In this document: positions 51,929 to 61,373 of the stretch, one piece after another
Layout of the letters: every line of letters begins with the position of its first letter
How positions within the stretch are numbered: the first letter of the stretch is position 1
Assembly (NCBI RefSeq): GCF_001014645.1
Contig: NZ_LASZ01000003.1
Coordinates: 1-64,000, forward strand
Length of the DNA: 64,000 nucleotides
From: Luteimonas sp. FCS-9
GTDB lineage: Bacteria > Pseudomonadota > Gammaproteobacteria > Xanthomonadales > Xanthomonadaceae
Direction: 5' to 3'
Position numbers and translations under genes: made by a program
Notes under the pieces: model-generated
What the model was told of the DNA's origin: nothing
Seen by the model: only the letters and a program-made list of their open reading frames with translations
Databases searched by the model: none

Positions 51929-52804
51929 ATGATCCGCATCGACACTGCCGGTACCTTCCGCCTGGGCGATCGATCCGTGAAGCGGCTGGGCTACGGGGCG
52001 ATGCAGCTCGCCGGTCCCGGCGTGTTCGGGCCGCCCAAGGACCCTGCCGCGGCGGTGGCCGTGCTGCGCGAGGCGGTCGCCTCGGGCGTCGACCACATCG
52101 ACACCAGCGACTTCTACGGGCCTCACGTCACCAACCGGCTCATCCGCGAGGCGCTGCACCCGTATCCCGACGACCTGACGATCGTGACCAAGATCGGTGC
52201 GCGACGCGGCCACGACGCGTCGTGGCTGCCCGCGTTCTCGGCGCAGGCATTGACCGACGCGGTCCACGACAACCTGCGCAACCTCGGCCTCGACGTGCTC
52301 GACGTGGTCAACCTGCGGATCATGCTGTCGGTGCACGGCCCGGCGGAGGGCTCCATCGAGGCGCCGCTGACGGTGCTGGCCGACCTGCAGCGGCAGGGGC
52401 TGGTGCGGCACATCGGCCTGAGCAACGTCACCGCGACGCAGGTGGCGCAGGCGCGCGGCATGGTCGAGGTGGCGTGCGTGCAGAACATGTACAACATCGC
52501 GCACCGCGACGACGATGCGCTGATCGACGCGCTGGCCGCCGACGGCATCGCCTACGTGCCGTTCTTCCCGCTTGGCGGGTTCACGCCGCTGCAGTCGTCC
52601 GCGCTGTCGGCGGTCGCCGACGCGTTGGGTGCGACGCCGATGCAGGTCGCGCTGGCCTGGTTGTTGCGTCGCGCACCGAATCTGCTGCTGATTCCCGGCA
52701 CCTCGTCGGTTGCGCACCTGCGCGAGAACCTGGCGGCCGCGGACCTGGTGCTGCCCGACGATGCGGTCGCGACGCTGGACGGCATCGCCGCCGGAGCGGC
52801 GTAG
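51929..52804 (+). CDS. Aldo/keto reductase
   Basis: 291 residues. TIM-barrel AKR motifs: KRLGYGAMQLAGPG, GVDHIDTSDFYGPH (Asp-Tyr), LTIVTKIGARRG (Lys), GLVRHIGLSNVT and LLLIPGTSSVAHLRENLAA (cofactor tail). It uses NADPH to reduce aldehydes or ketones; substrate unknown. Starts 40 bases after the hemerythrin gene. Confidence 0.85.
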   Translation: MIRIDTAGTFRLGDRSVKRLGYGAMQLAGPGVFGPPKDPAAAVAVLREAVASGVDHIDTSDFYGPHVTNRLIREALHPYPDDLTIVTKIGARRGHDASWLPAFSAQALTDAVHDNLRNLGLDVLDVVNLRIMLSVHGPAEGSIEAPLTVLADLQRQGLVRHIGLSNVTATQVAQARGMVEVACVQNMYNIAHRDDDALIDALAADGIAYVPFFPLGGFTPLQSSALSAVADALGATPMQVALAWLLRRAPNLLLIPGTSSVAHLRENLAAADLVLPDDAVATLDGIAAGAA

Positions 52805-52855
52805 CCCGACGCGCCGGGGCGCGCCCGGCGCTGCCCGCAACGCGGGGCGGGTCGC

Positions 52856-53326
52856 TCAGCGCCGCCGGGCCAGCCAGCGGTCGAGCTGCCCGGCGAACGC
52901 CTGGCGGTCGCGTGCGTGGAAGGCGGCCGGGCCGCCGGTCTGCACGCCGGCACCGCGCAGGTCGTCCATGAAGTCGCGGATCGACAGTCGCTCGGCGATG
53001 CTGTCGGGCGAGTAGGGCTGGCCGCGCGGGTCGATCGCCTGCGCGCCGCGCTCGAGCACGCGGGCGGCCAGCGGGATGTCCTGGGTCACGACCAAGTCGC
53101 CGGCCGCGACATGCGCGACGATCGCGTCGTCGGCCGCGTCCGGGCCACCCTGGACCTGGATCGCCCGCACGTGCGGCGAGGCCGGTGTGCGCAGCCACTG
53201 GTTGGCGACCAGCACGACCGGCACCCGCGCGCGCTCGGCGGCGCGGAACAGGATCTCCTTGATCGGGCCGGGGCACGCATCGGCGTCGACCCAGATCCGC
53301 GCAGGCGCCGGGCCCGGCGCGCTCAC
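52856..53326 (-). CDS. UPF0178 (YaiI/YqxD) family protein
   Basis: 156 residues from GTG 53326, which overlaps the stop of the upstream gene (GTGA). Conserved: [62 protein letters not shown] and FMDDLRGAG. This is a PIN-like fold with conserved Asp residues; function not established. Translation is coupled to the small basic protein before it. Confidence 0.85.
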   Translation of the reverse strand: MSAPGPAPARIWVDADACPGPIKEILFRAAERARVPVVLVANQWLRTPASPHVRAIQVQGGPDAADDAIVAHVAAGDLVVTQDIPLAARVLERGAQAIDPRGQPYSPDSIAERLSIRDFMDDLRGAGVQTGGPAAFHARDRQAFAGQLDRWLARRR

Positions 53327-53466
53327 TCGGCCGCGTCGGGTGTCGTCGGCGTGTCGGGACGGGCGGCGTCGCGCTCGGCGCGCTTCTTGGCGTCCTTCTC
53401 GTCTTTCTTCTTCTTCTTGGCGAGTTCGCGCTGGCGTTTTTCGAACGAATAGTTGGGCTTTGCCAT
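53323..53466 (-). CDS. Small lysine-rich protein coupled to UPF0178
   Basis: 47 residues starting [19 protein letters not shown] and ending in an Asp/Pro/Thr tail. A short basic helix with a [11 protein letters not shown] start is conserved in my memory of related genomes. Stop and the next GTG overlap by four bases. It may bind RNA or DNA through its basic stretch; no evidence beyond composition. Confidence 0.65.
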   Translation of the reverse strand: MAKPNYSFEKRQRELAKKKKKDEKDAKKRAERDAARPDTPTTPDAAE

Positions 53467-53710
53467 GGGGCCTTCGTGGTTGGACGAGGCCCCAGTGTAC
53501 CGCCCGAGGGGAAACGGTTCTCTCCAATCCCAAGTGCGACGACGGGAGTTCCACTCCGGGTGGGCAGCAGCCTGGCAGCCGGAAGCCGCTCTCCCCTCGG
53601 TCAACGCCGCTTCGCGGTCCGGCCACGCGAAGCACGCGTGGCGTTCGCATGGATGCGCGGCAGGGCCGCGCACGCCATCCATGCTCACCCTGCCTTGACT
53701 CGGGCGAGCG

Positions 53711-53733
53711 CCCGCTCCGCTTCGCGGAGCGGG
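53711..53733. repeat. Perfect GC hairpin
   Basis: CCCGCTCCGC, three-base loop TTC, GCGGAGCGGG. A ten-bp stem in non-coding sequence, with no T-run on either side. Confidence 0.6.
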
Positions 53734-53874
53734 CTGACCGAGCCGGGGGGCAGTCCCCGGCCGGCGCGACGCGCGCTCCGAAGAGGGGCCCCCGATCGAG
53801 CGAGCAGAAGCACAATCCCTCTGACTTCGGCGACGAACCAAAAACCGGCCTTCCGCGCATCACGCTCCGCTGTT

Positions 53875-53978
53875 CCGTAGGAGCGCGCTTGCGCGCGATG
53901 GCCTTTTCGCGGGATTCGCCATCGTGTGCGACTGGCTTTCCCGGTAATGCCCCATCGCGCGCAAGCGCGCTCCTACGG
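53875..53978. repeat. REP-like inverted repeat pair
   Basis: CCGTAGGAGCGCGCTTGCGC at 53875 continues to GATGG at 53901, and the exact 27-base reverse complement occupies 53952-53978, with 50 bases between. Each arm is itself palindromic (GCGCGCTTGCGCGC). The GTAGGAGCGCGC word is typical of REP/BIME-type elements of gammaproteobacteria. Confidence 0.85.
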
Positions 53979-54048
53979 GGGGCGTCAGGCAGCCGGCACG
54001 GTTGATCGGCCGCGATGCGCGCAACAAAAGCGCTCCGCCCCGGTCGAG

Positions 54049-55206
54049 TCAGGGCGGCGCCGACAGCGCGCCCGCCTGCCGCAGCGCGTCGAGCACGGGC
54101 GCCAGCGGCAGCGCGGGCACGTGGCCGCGGTGGCCGTCGAGCGCGGTGGCGCGGAACAGCGAGTTGAGGATGGCCTCTTCGGTCGCGTCGGCGGCGGCCT
54201 CGAAGTACGGCGTCAAGACGTCGTCGGGCAACACCGACGCGGCGGCCGCCGCGCCGGGCGCATGGCGCAGCGCGGGGGCGTTGGAGAACGCGATCACGTA
54301 GTCGCCGGAGCCGTGCGACATCGCCGAGCCGGTGCGCGCGAGCCCGAGCAGCGCGCGGCGCGCGAGGCGGCCGAGCTGGCGCGCGTCCAGCGGCGCATCG
54401 GTGGCGACGACGATCATGATGCTGCCGTCGCCGGTATCGGAGGGCGCGGCGGCGCGGGCCGCGACCGCACGCGGGTCGGGCAGGCGTCCGGCCATCGGCA
54501 CGCCGGCGATCGTCAGTCGCCCACCGTAGTTGCTCTGCACCAGCACGCCGACGACGTGGCCGTCGGGCAGGCGGCGCGAACTGGTGCCGATCCCGCCCTT
54601 CCAGCCGAACGCGACCGTGCCGGTGCCGGCGCCGACGGTGCCCTCGGCGACCTCGTCGCCGGCCTGCGCCAGCGCCTCGAACACGTGCTCGGGTCGCAGC
54701 GGGCGGGCGCGGATGTCGTTGAGGACGCCGTCGTTGGTCTCGCCGACCACCGGATTGAGCGAGCGCACATCGGCCATGCCGGGCTGGCGCAGCATCCACT
54801 CGGCCAGTGCGTCGGCCGCGCGCCAGACCCCTAGCGTGCCGGTCAGCAGGATCGGCGTCTCCAGCTCGCCGAGCTCGCGGACCTGGGTGGCGCCGACCAG
54901 CTTGCCGAAGCCGTTGCCGACCTCGATCGCCGCGGGCACGCGCTCGCGGAACGGGTTGCCGGCGTGCGGCAGGATCGCGGTGACGCCGGTGCGCGCCGCA
55001 TCGCCTTCGATCACGGTCGTGTGGCCGACGCGCACGCCCGGCACGTCGGTGATCGCGTTGCGCGCACCGGTGGGCAGCGGGCCGATGACGATGCCGGCGT
55101 CGCGGGCGCGCGGACGGGCGTCGTCGGGCATCGCGGCGGCGGACGCGGCCATGCCCGGTGCGGACAGGAGCAGGGCGAGGGCGAGGGGCAGCAGGGGCGG
55201 TCTCAT
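54049..55206 (-). CDS. P1-family aminopeptidase (DmpA-like), exported
   Basis: 385 residues with a signal peptide ([20 protein letters not shown]). DmpA landmarks: [100 protein letters not shown] (the autoprocessing region that creates the N-terminal nucleophile), and [12 protein letters not shown]. The family self-cleaves into two chains and removes N-terminal residues, in some members D-amino acids or beta-amino acids. It is divergent from the TonB receptor, suggesting joint use in peptide scavenging. Confidence 0.85.
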   Translation of the reverse strand: MRPPLLPLALALLLSAPGMAASAAAMPDDARPRARDAGIVIGPLPTGARNAITDVPGVRVGHTTVIEGDAARTGVTAILPHAGNPFRERVPAAIEVGNGFGKLVGATQVRELGELETPILLTGTLGVWRAADALAEWMLRQPGMADVRSLNPVVGETNDGVLNDIRARPLRPEHVFEALAQAGDEVAEGTVGAGTGTVAFGWKGGIGTSSRRLPDGHVVGVLVQSNYGGRLTIAGVPMAGRLPDPRAVAARAAAPSDTGDGSIMIVVATDAPLDARQLGRLARRALLGLARTGSAMSHGSGDYVIAFSNAPALRHAPGAAAAASVLPDDVLTPYFEAAADATEEAILNSLFRATALDGHRGHVPALPLAPVLDALRQAGALSAPP

Positions 55207-55434
55207 CGGGATCGGCGCGGGCCGGCGGGTAGCGGGGACGGGCGGATTATCGCGGCACGGCGGGCGGCGGCGTTTGGGGGTTTACCCCGATGATGCCCCC
55301 GCAGGGCCTGCCTAGGATGGATTCCACCCCACGTTGTCCACCGCGCATGCGGTACGGCGCAGGCGCGTTCGGCACCAGGCGCGCGCCGTGTCGTCCGCGC
55401 GTCCTCCACTCCCCACGCAAGACGAGGCCCGCCC

Positions 55435-58128
55435 GTGAAAGTTGCTCCCGCCCCGAAGACGCCGCTGGCCCTGGCCATCGGCCTGGCGTTGACCTGCGCG
55501 TTGCCCGCGTTCGCACAGACCCAGGACGAGCAGGTCAAGACGATGGCCAACGTCACCGTCAGCGCCTCGCGCATCGACCGGCCGGGCTTCGTCTCGCCGA
55601 CGCCGACCGTGCAGGTCACTCCCGAGGAACTGGACGTGGTCGCCCGGCCCAACGTCGCCGCCGCGCTCAACGACCTGCCGCAGTTCCGCGCGACGACGTC
55701 GGCGCAGACCACCGGCACCAACACCAGCGCGGGCGCCGCGCCCGTGGACCTGCGCGGGCTGGGCACGAGCCGCACGCTGGTGCTGCTCGACGGCCGCCGC
55801 TTCGTCAGCGAGAACGACCTCAACACCGTGCCGACGATCATGATCCGCGACGTCGACGTGGTGACCGGCGGCGCCTCGGCGGCGTGGGGCTCGGGTGCGG
55901 TGGGCGGCGTCGTCAACATCGGCATCGACGAGTCGCTGGAGGGCATGAAGTTCGACCTGCACGGCGGCCAGTCGTCGTTCTCCGACGCGCAGCAGCGCGC
56001 GCTGGGCTTCGCGTTCGGCAGCGCGTTCGCCGGCGACCGCGGGCACGTGGTGGTCGGCGCCGAGTACTCCGACCACGACGGCATCATCCCCAAGACCAGT
56101 CGGCCGGGGATCGGGCGCTGGACCCAGGTCGCCAACGGCGACGGCACCTACACCACGGTCGGCGACGTCGGTTTCTCGAACGCGGCCTACGGCGGCGTGA
56201 TCACGTCCGGCGTGCTCAAGGACAAGGCGTTCAACCCCGACGGCTCGCTGCGCGACTTCGACAAGGGGCGCGTGGTGGGCAACTCGATGGTCGGCGGCGA
56301 GGGCCCATCGTCGGACGACCTGAGCCCGCTGATGACGCCGCAGACGCGCTGGGCCGGACTCGCGCGTGCGATCTACTGGGTCACCGACGGGCTGAAGCTC
56401 ACCGCCGAGTACCGGCGCTCGCGCGTGGCCAACGAGTACGCCTACGTCGGCGACGACAACCGCGGCGACCTGACGATCGGCATCGACAACGCCTTCCTGT
56501 CCGACGAGGTTCGCCAGGCGATGCTGGCCGCCGGCGAGACCAGTTTCAAGATGGGCCGCTTCAACACCGCCGACTTCGCGAACTCGCGCATGGACTTCGA
56601 GCGCGTGACCGACCAGGCGACGCTGGCGCTCGACGGCCAGTTCGGTCGGACCTGGCGCTGGAACGCGTTCTACAGCTACGGCGAGTACGAGAACAACCAG
56701 AACGTGAAGTACCGCATCCTGCGCGACAACTACGCACGCGCGGTCGACTCGGTCATCGACCCGGCGACCGGCAACGCGGTGTGCCGGGTCGCGCTGACCG
56801 ACCCGGGCACCGATTGCGTGCCGATCGACCTGTTCGGCCTCGGTGCGCCGTCGGACGCGGCCCAGGCCTACGTCACCGGCACCCCGCGCAGCCGCTCGCG
56901 CACCGTGCTGCACGTGGGCGGTGCGGACCTGCGCGGCGAGCCCTTCGAACTGCCGGCCGGTCCGGTGTCGGTGGCCGTGGGCATCGACGCGCGCCGCGAA
57001 TCGGTGCGCACGGAGGTCGACGCGCTCAGCGCCGAGCAGGCCTTCAGCCGCTGGAATCCCTCGGCGATGTCGGGCGAGTACACGGTCAAGGAAGGCTTCG
57101 TCGAGACCGTGGTGCCGCTGCTCGACGCCGTGCCGGGCTTCCGGCACCTGGAGTTCAACGGCGCCGCGCGCCTGAGCCACTACGACACCACCGGCTCGAT
57201 CTGGTCGTGGAAGGCCGGCCTGACCAACGAATTCTTCGAGGGCTTCCGCGGCCGCTTCACGCGCTCGCGCGACATCCGCTCGGCCAACCTCTCCGAGCTC
57301 TACACCCAGACCACCACGGGCTACAACAACGTCATCGATCCGTTCACCGGGACGACGGTCTACGCGCTGACCAACGGCGGCGGCAACCCGGACCTGGTGC
57401 CCGAGGAGGCCGACACCACGACCTTCGGCGTCACCTGGTCGCCGGCCGGCGTGCCCGGCCTGGACCTGTCGGTCGACTACTTCGACATCGACATCGCCAA
57501 CGTCATCGTCTCGGTCAGCGCGCAGGACATCCTGACCCGCTGCTTCAACGGCAACGCCGAGATGTGCGCGCGGGTCGAACGCGACGCGGCGGGCAACCTG
57601 ACCCGCATCGTGTCCAGCCAAGCGAACCTGTCGCGCTACCAGACCAACGGCATCGACGTGGAGGCGGCCTATCTGCTGCCGATGAAGCGCTTCTCCGCGC
57701 TGCCCGGCGCGCTGAACTTCCGCCTGCTCGGCACCTGGGTCGACAGCCTGACCACCGACGACGGCGTGAGCCGGATCGAGTACGTGACCTCGCAGGGCTA
57801 CTCGTTCGGGCTGGGCACGCCGCGCTGGCGCGGCGTCGCGTCGGTCGGCTACCAGAACGACGGCTTCGGCGTCGACCTGCGCGCACGCTACATCTCGGCC
57901 GGCAACTACAACACCACGCTCGAGCTGACCAACAACGCCATTCCCAGCTACGTGTACGTGGATCTGGGCCTGAAGTACCGGCTGCGCTATGACAACGGGC
58001 CGGACGTGGAGTTCTACGCCAACGCGTCCAACCTGCTGGACAAGGACCCGCCGGTGGGCTCGCTGTACTCGCCGTACTACGACGTGATCGGCCGCTACGT
58101 CACGCTGGGCGCGCGGATGCGGTTCTGA
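55435..58128 (+). CDS. TonB-dependent receptor of the peptidase cluster
   Basis: 897 residues from GTG 55435. Signal peptide LALAIGLALTCALPAFAQ; plug domain with ANVTVSASRIDRPGF, VDLRGLGTSRTLVLLDGRR and VTGGASAAWGSGAVGGVVN; beta-barrel with an aromatic C-terminus (YVTLGARMRF). It should import a large ligand, most likely peptides given the four peptidase genes that follow on the same strand. Gap to the next gene is 46 bases. Confidence 0.85.
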   Translation: MKVAPAPKTPLALAIGLALTCALPAFAQTQDEQVKTMANVTVSASRIDRPGFVSPTPTVQVTPEELDVVARPNVAAALNDLPQFRATTSAQTTGTNTSAGAAPVDLRGLGTSRTLVLLDGRRFVSENDLNTVPTIMIRDVDVVTGGASAAWGSGAVGGVVNIGIDESLEGMKFDLHGGQSSFSDAQQRALGFAFGSAFAGDRGHVVVGAEYSDHDGIIPKTSRPGIGRWTQVANGDGTYTTVGDVGFSNAAYGGVITSGVLKDKAFNPDGSLRDFDKGRVVGNSMVGGEGPSSDDLSPLMTPQTRWAGLARAIYWVTDGLKLTAEYRRSRVANEYAYVGDDNRGDLTIGIDNAFLSDEVRQAMLAAGETSFKMGRFNTADFANSRMDFERVTDQATLALDGQFGRTWRWNAFYSYGEYENNQNVKYRILRDNYARAVDSVIDPATGNAVCRVALTDPGTDCVPIDLFGLGAPSDAAQAYVTGTPRSRSRTVLHVGGADLRGEPFELPAGPVSVAVGIDARRESVRTEVDALSAEQAFSRWNPSAMSGEYTVKEGFVETVVPLLDAVPGFRHLEFNGAARLSHYDTTGSIWSWKAGLTNEFFEGFRGRFTRSRDIRSANLSELYTQTTTGYNNVIDPFTGTTVYALTNGGGNPDLVPEEADTTTFGVTWSPAGVPGLDLSVDYFDIDIANVIVSVSAQDILTRCFNGNAEMCARVERDAAGNLTRIVSSQANLSRYQTNGIDVEAAYLLPMKRFSALPGALNFRLLGTWVDSLTTDDGVSRIEYVTSQGYSFGLGTPRWRGVASVGYQNDGFGVDLRARYISAGNYNTTLELTNNAIPSYVYVDLGLKYRLRYDNGPDVEFYANASNLLDKDPPVGSLYSPYYDVIGRYVTLGARMRF

Positions 58129-58174
58129 CCGCCCGCCGCCGCCACCTCCGCCCGCCCAGACCCGAGATCCGACG

Positions 58175-60133
58175 ATGCGACCAAGACTCCCTTCGCTGTT
58201 TGCCGGCCTCGCGCTGGCCGCCGCGCTGCCGCTCGGCGCCCAGGTGCCGCGGCCCGAGGCGCTCGTCGCCGACGGCGTGCCCGAGGTGCCGCAGGCGCTG
58301 GCCGCGGCGACCGCCCCCTACCTGCAGTCGCGCGACGCCGGCTTTCTGGGCTGGCACCCGGCCACCCGCGGCATGCTCGTGCGCACCCGGTTCGGCAGCA
58401 CGCACCAGGTGCACGGCGTCGCCGCGCCGGGCGGCGATCGGCGCCAGCTGAGCTTCGAGCACGAGCCGATCGCCTACGCCTCGGCCTCGCCGGGCGCGGG
58501 CGATGCCCTGGTGGTGCAAAAGGATGCGGGCGGCGACGAGTTCTTCCAGCTCTACCGGCTCGACGGCGGGCGCCTGCACCTGCTGACCGACGGCCGCAGC
58601 CGCAACGGCTTCGGCAGCTGGAGCCGCGACGGCCGCTGGATCGGCTATACCTCCACGCGCCGCAACGGCAGCGACGCCGACCTGTACGTGATCGATCCGC
58701 GCGACCGCGCCAGCGACCGCCTGGTGGCGGCCGTCGAGGGCGGCGGCTGGCGCTTTGCGGACTTCTCGCCCGACGGCCGTCGCGCGCTGGTGCTCAACCG
58801 GGTCTCGATCAACGAGGCACACGTGCACGAGCTCGACCTGGCCAGCGGCCGGATGCGCGCGGTGACGCGCGGCGAGGCGCCGGCCTCTTACGTCGATCCG
58901 ACCTACGGCGCCGACGGTGCGATCTGGGTGGTGTCCGACGTCGCGTCGGACTTCCTGCGCCTGGGCAGGCTCGACCCGCGCAGCGGCGCCTTCGCGCCGG
59001 TCAGCCGCGAGCCGCGCTGGGACGTGACCGCGTTCGCACTGTCCGACGACGGCACCACCGTCGCCTACGCGATCAACGAGGCCGGCGTGTCGCGGCTGCG
59101 CGTGCTCGACACCGCCAGCGGGCAGGTGCGCAGCGTCGACGGCCTGCCGGCGGGCGTGATGCCCTACAGCGTCGGGCCGACGCTGGCGATCGCGCCCTGG
59201 GGCGAGATCGGCCTGTCGATGTCCTCGGCGCAGGCCGCGGGCGATGCGTACTCGATCGACCCCAAGACGCTGGCCGTGCGCCGCTGGACGCACAGCGAGA
59301 CCGGCGGCCTGGACCCGGCGGACAACGTGGCGCCCGAGCTGGTGGAGGTCGCGAGCTTCGACGGCGAGCGCGTCAGCGGCTTTCTCTACCGGCCCGATCC
59401 GGCGCGCTTCCCGGGCCAGCGCCCGCTGCTGCTCGACATCCACGGCGGCCCCGAAGGCCAGAGCCGCCCCGGGTTCCTGGGCGCGAAGAACTACCTGGTC
59501 AACGAACTGGGCATCGCGCTGTTCTTCCCGAACGTGCGCGGTTCGTCGGGCTACGGCAAGCGCTTCGTCAACCTCGACAACGGCGCGGACCTGCGCGAGG
59601 ACTCGGTGCGCGACATCGGCGCGTTCCTCGACACGCTGCAGGCCGACCCGGCCCTCGACCCCGCGCGCACGGCGGTGACCGGCGTCTCCTACGGCGGCTA
59701 CATGTGCTACGCCAGCGCGATCCACTACGGCAGCCGCCTGCGCGGGGCCAACTGCTTCGTCGCGATCTCCGATTTCGTCACGTTCCTGGAGAACACCCAG
59801 GCCTACCGCCGCGACCTGCGTCGGGTGGAGTACGGCGACGAGCGCGATCCGGCCCAGCGGGCGAAGCTCAAGGCGATCTCGCCACTGACGCGGGTCGACG
59901 AGTTGCGCATCCCGTTGCTGGTCGCGACCGGCGGCAACGATCCGCGCGTGCCAGCGTCGGAAGCCGAGCAGATCGTCGCGGCCGTGCGCGGCAACGGCGG
60001 CGACGCCTGGCACCTGCTGGCGCGCAACGAGGGCCACGGCTTCCACAAGAAGGAGAATGCCGACTACTACTTCTGGACCGGGCTGCAGTTCTGGCAGCGG
60101 GTGCTGCTGGACGGGCAGGGCGCGGCGCGATGA
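58175..60133 (+). CDS. Exported S9 prolyl-oligopeptidase-family peptidase
   Basis: 652 residues with a signal peptide (LFAGLALAAALPLGA). N-terminal beta-propeller (about 60-390), C-terminal alpha/beta-hydrolase with GVSYGGYMC (Ser504), GGNDPRVPAS (Asp588) and NEGHGF (His621). S9 enzymes cut short peptides, often after Pro or removing N-terminal residues. The stop overlaps the M19 start by four bases. Confidence 0.85.
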   Translation: MRPRLPSLFAGLALAAALPLGAQVPRPEALVADGVPEVPQALAAATAPYLQSRDAGFLGWHPATRGMLVRTRFGSTHQVHGVAAPGGDRRQLSFEHEPIAYASASPGAGDALVVQKDAGGDEFFQLYRLDGGRLHLLTDGRSRNGFGSWSRDGRWIGYTSTRRNGSDADLYVIDPRDRASDRLVAAVEGGGWRFADFSPDGRRALVLNRVSINEAHVHELDLASGRMRAVTRGEAPASYVDPTYGADGAIWVVSDVASDFLRLGRLDPRSGAFAPVSREPRWDVTAFALSDDGTTVAYAINEAGVSRLRVLDTASGQVRSVDGLPAGVMPYSVGPTLAIAPWGEIGLSMSSAQAAGDAYSIDPKTLAVRRWTHSETGGLDPADNVAPELVEVASFDGERVSGFLYRPDPARFPGQRPLLLDIHGGPEGQSRPGFLGAKNYLVNELGIALFFPNVRGSSGYGKRFVNLDNGADLREDSVRDIGAFLDTLQADPALDPARTAVTGVSYGGYMCYASAIHYGSRLRGANCFVAISDFVTFLENTQAYRRDLRRVEYGDERDPAQRAKLKAISPLTRVDELRIPLLVATGGNDPRVPASEAEQIVAAVRGNGGDAWHLLARNEGHGFHKKENADYYFWTGLQFWQRVLLDGQGAAR

Positions 60134-61335
60134 GGACGGTCGCGCTCTCGGCTTTGCTCGCGGCCATGCTGGCCGGGCCGACGGCGGCGGCCGGCGGCGA
60201 CGAAGCCGCCGCGCTCGCGCAGCGGCTGACGATCGTCGACACCCACATCGACGCGCCCTCGCGGCTGCAGCGGCGCTGGGCGGACCTGGGCACGCTGGCG
60301 CCCGACCGCGAGTTCGACCACCCGCGTGCGGTTGCCGGCGGGCTGGACGTGGCGTTCATGTCGATCTACACCTCGGCCGCGCAGGACGCGGCCGGCGAGG
60401 CCTGGCAGAGCGCGCACGCGCAGATCGACGCGGTCGAGGCGCTGGCTGCCCGCCATCCCGACCGCTTCGCGCTGCTGCGCGCGCCGGGGCAGGTGGCGGC
60501 GCAGCGCGGCCAGGGCCGCGTGCTGCTGGCGATGGGCATGGAGAACGCCGCGCCGCTGGAAGGCGACCCGGCCGCGATCGCCGGCTTCTTCGACCGCGGC
60601 GTGCGGTACCTGATCCTGGCGCACGGCGCCAACAACGCCTTCGCCGATTCGTCGTACGAGGCGGCGCCGCGCTGGCAGGGCCTGAGCCCGGCCGGGCGCG
60701 CGGCGATCGCGGAGATGAACCGGCTGGGCATGATGGTCGACGTCTCGCACCTGTCGGACGCGGCCACGCGGCAGGCGGTCGCGCTGAGCCGCGCGCCGGT
60801 GATCGCCGGCCACTCGGCGTTCCGGCAGCTGACGCCCGGGTTCGCGCGCAATCTCGATGACGACCTCGCGCGCGCGATCGCGGACCGGGGCGGCGTGGTC
60901 CAGATTCCGTTCGGCACCAGCTTCATCGATCCGCGCGCGGCGGCCGACCTGCAGGCGCTGTATCGCGCCCGCAACGCGTTCGACGCGCGGGCCGCGGCGC
61001 GCGCCGCCGCAGGCGAACCGCCCGAGGATCGCGCGGCGTTCGAGGCGCAATGGCGGCGCGAACATCCGCGCGTGGTCGCGTCGCTCGATGCGCTGCTCGA
61101 CCAGATCGACCACGGCGTGCGCCTGCTCGGCGCCGCGCACGTGGGCATCGGCTCGGACTTCGACGGCGTCGGCGGCTACCTGCCGGTCGGGCTGGAGGAC
61201 GTGTCGACGTATCCTGCGGTGATCGCCGGGCTGCAGCGGCGCGGGTACTCGGAGGCCGACATCGGCGCGATCATGGGCGGCAACCTGCTGCGCGTGTGGG
61301 CCGAGGTCGAAGCGGCGGCGGACGGGCGGCGGTGA
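60130..61335 (+). CDS. Membrane-dipeptidase-family (M19) zinc dipeptidase, exported
   Basis: 401 residues. Signal peptide (ALSALLAAMLAGPTAAA). M19 motifs: LTIVDTHIDAPSRL (DTHID, metal), LLAMGMENAAPLEG (metal-bridging Glu), GMMVDVSHLSDAAT (His), VIAGHSAFRQLTPG (His), HVGIGSDFDGVGG (Asp). Renal-dipeptidase relatives cleave dipeptides and often accept a D-residue at the C-terminal position. Starts by ATGA overlap with the S9 gene. Confidence 0.85.
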   Translation: MRTVALSALLAAMLAGPTAAAGGDEAAALAQRLTIVDTHIDAPSRLQRRWADLGTLAPDREFDHPRAVAGGLDVAFMSIYTSAAQDAAGEAWQSAHAQIDAVEALAARHPDRFALLRAPGQVAAQRGQGRVLLAMGMENAAPLEGDPAAIAGFFDRGVRYLILAHGANNAFADSSYEAAPRWQGLSPAGRAAIAEMNRLGMMVDVSHLSDAATRQAVALSRAPVIAGHSAFRQLTPGFARNLDDDLARAIADRGGVVQIPFGTSFIDPRAAADLQALYRARNAFDARAAARAAAGEPPEDRAAFEAQWRREHPRVVASLDALLDQIDHGVRLLGAAHVGIGSDFDGVGGYLPVGLEDVSTYPAVIAGLQRRGYSEADIGAIMGGNLLRVWAEVEAAADGRR

Positions 61336-61373
61336 TGCGCACGGCCGGGCGATTCCAGGCAAGGGGACAGGCG

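Larger units (their letters stand above)
53467..54048. other. Repeat-rich intergenic region
   Basis: No gene. It contains a perfect CCCGCTCCGC / GCGGAGCGGG hairpin (53711-53733) and the large inverted repeat described separately. Several other short GC palindromes are present. The promoter of the small basic protein lies at its left end. Confidence 0.6.
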
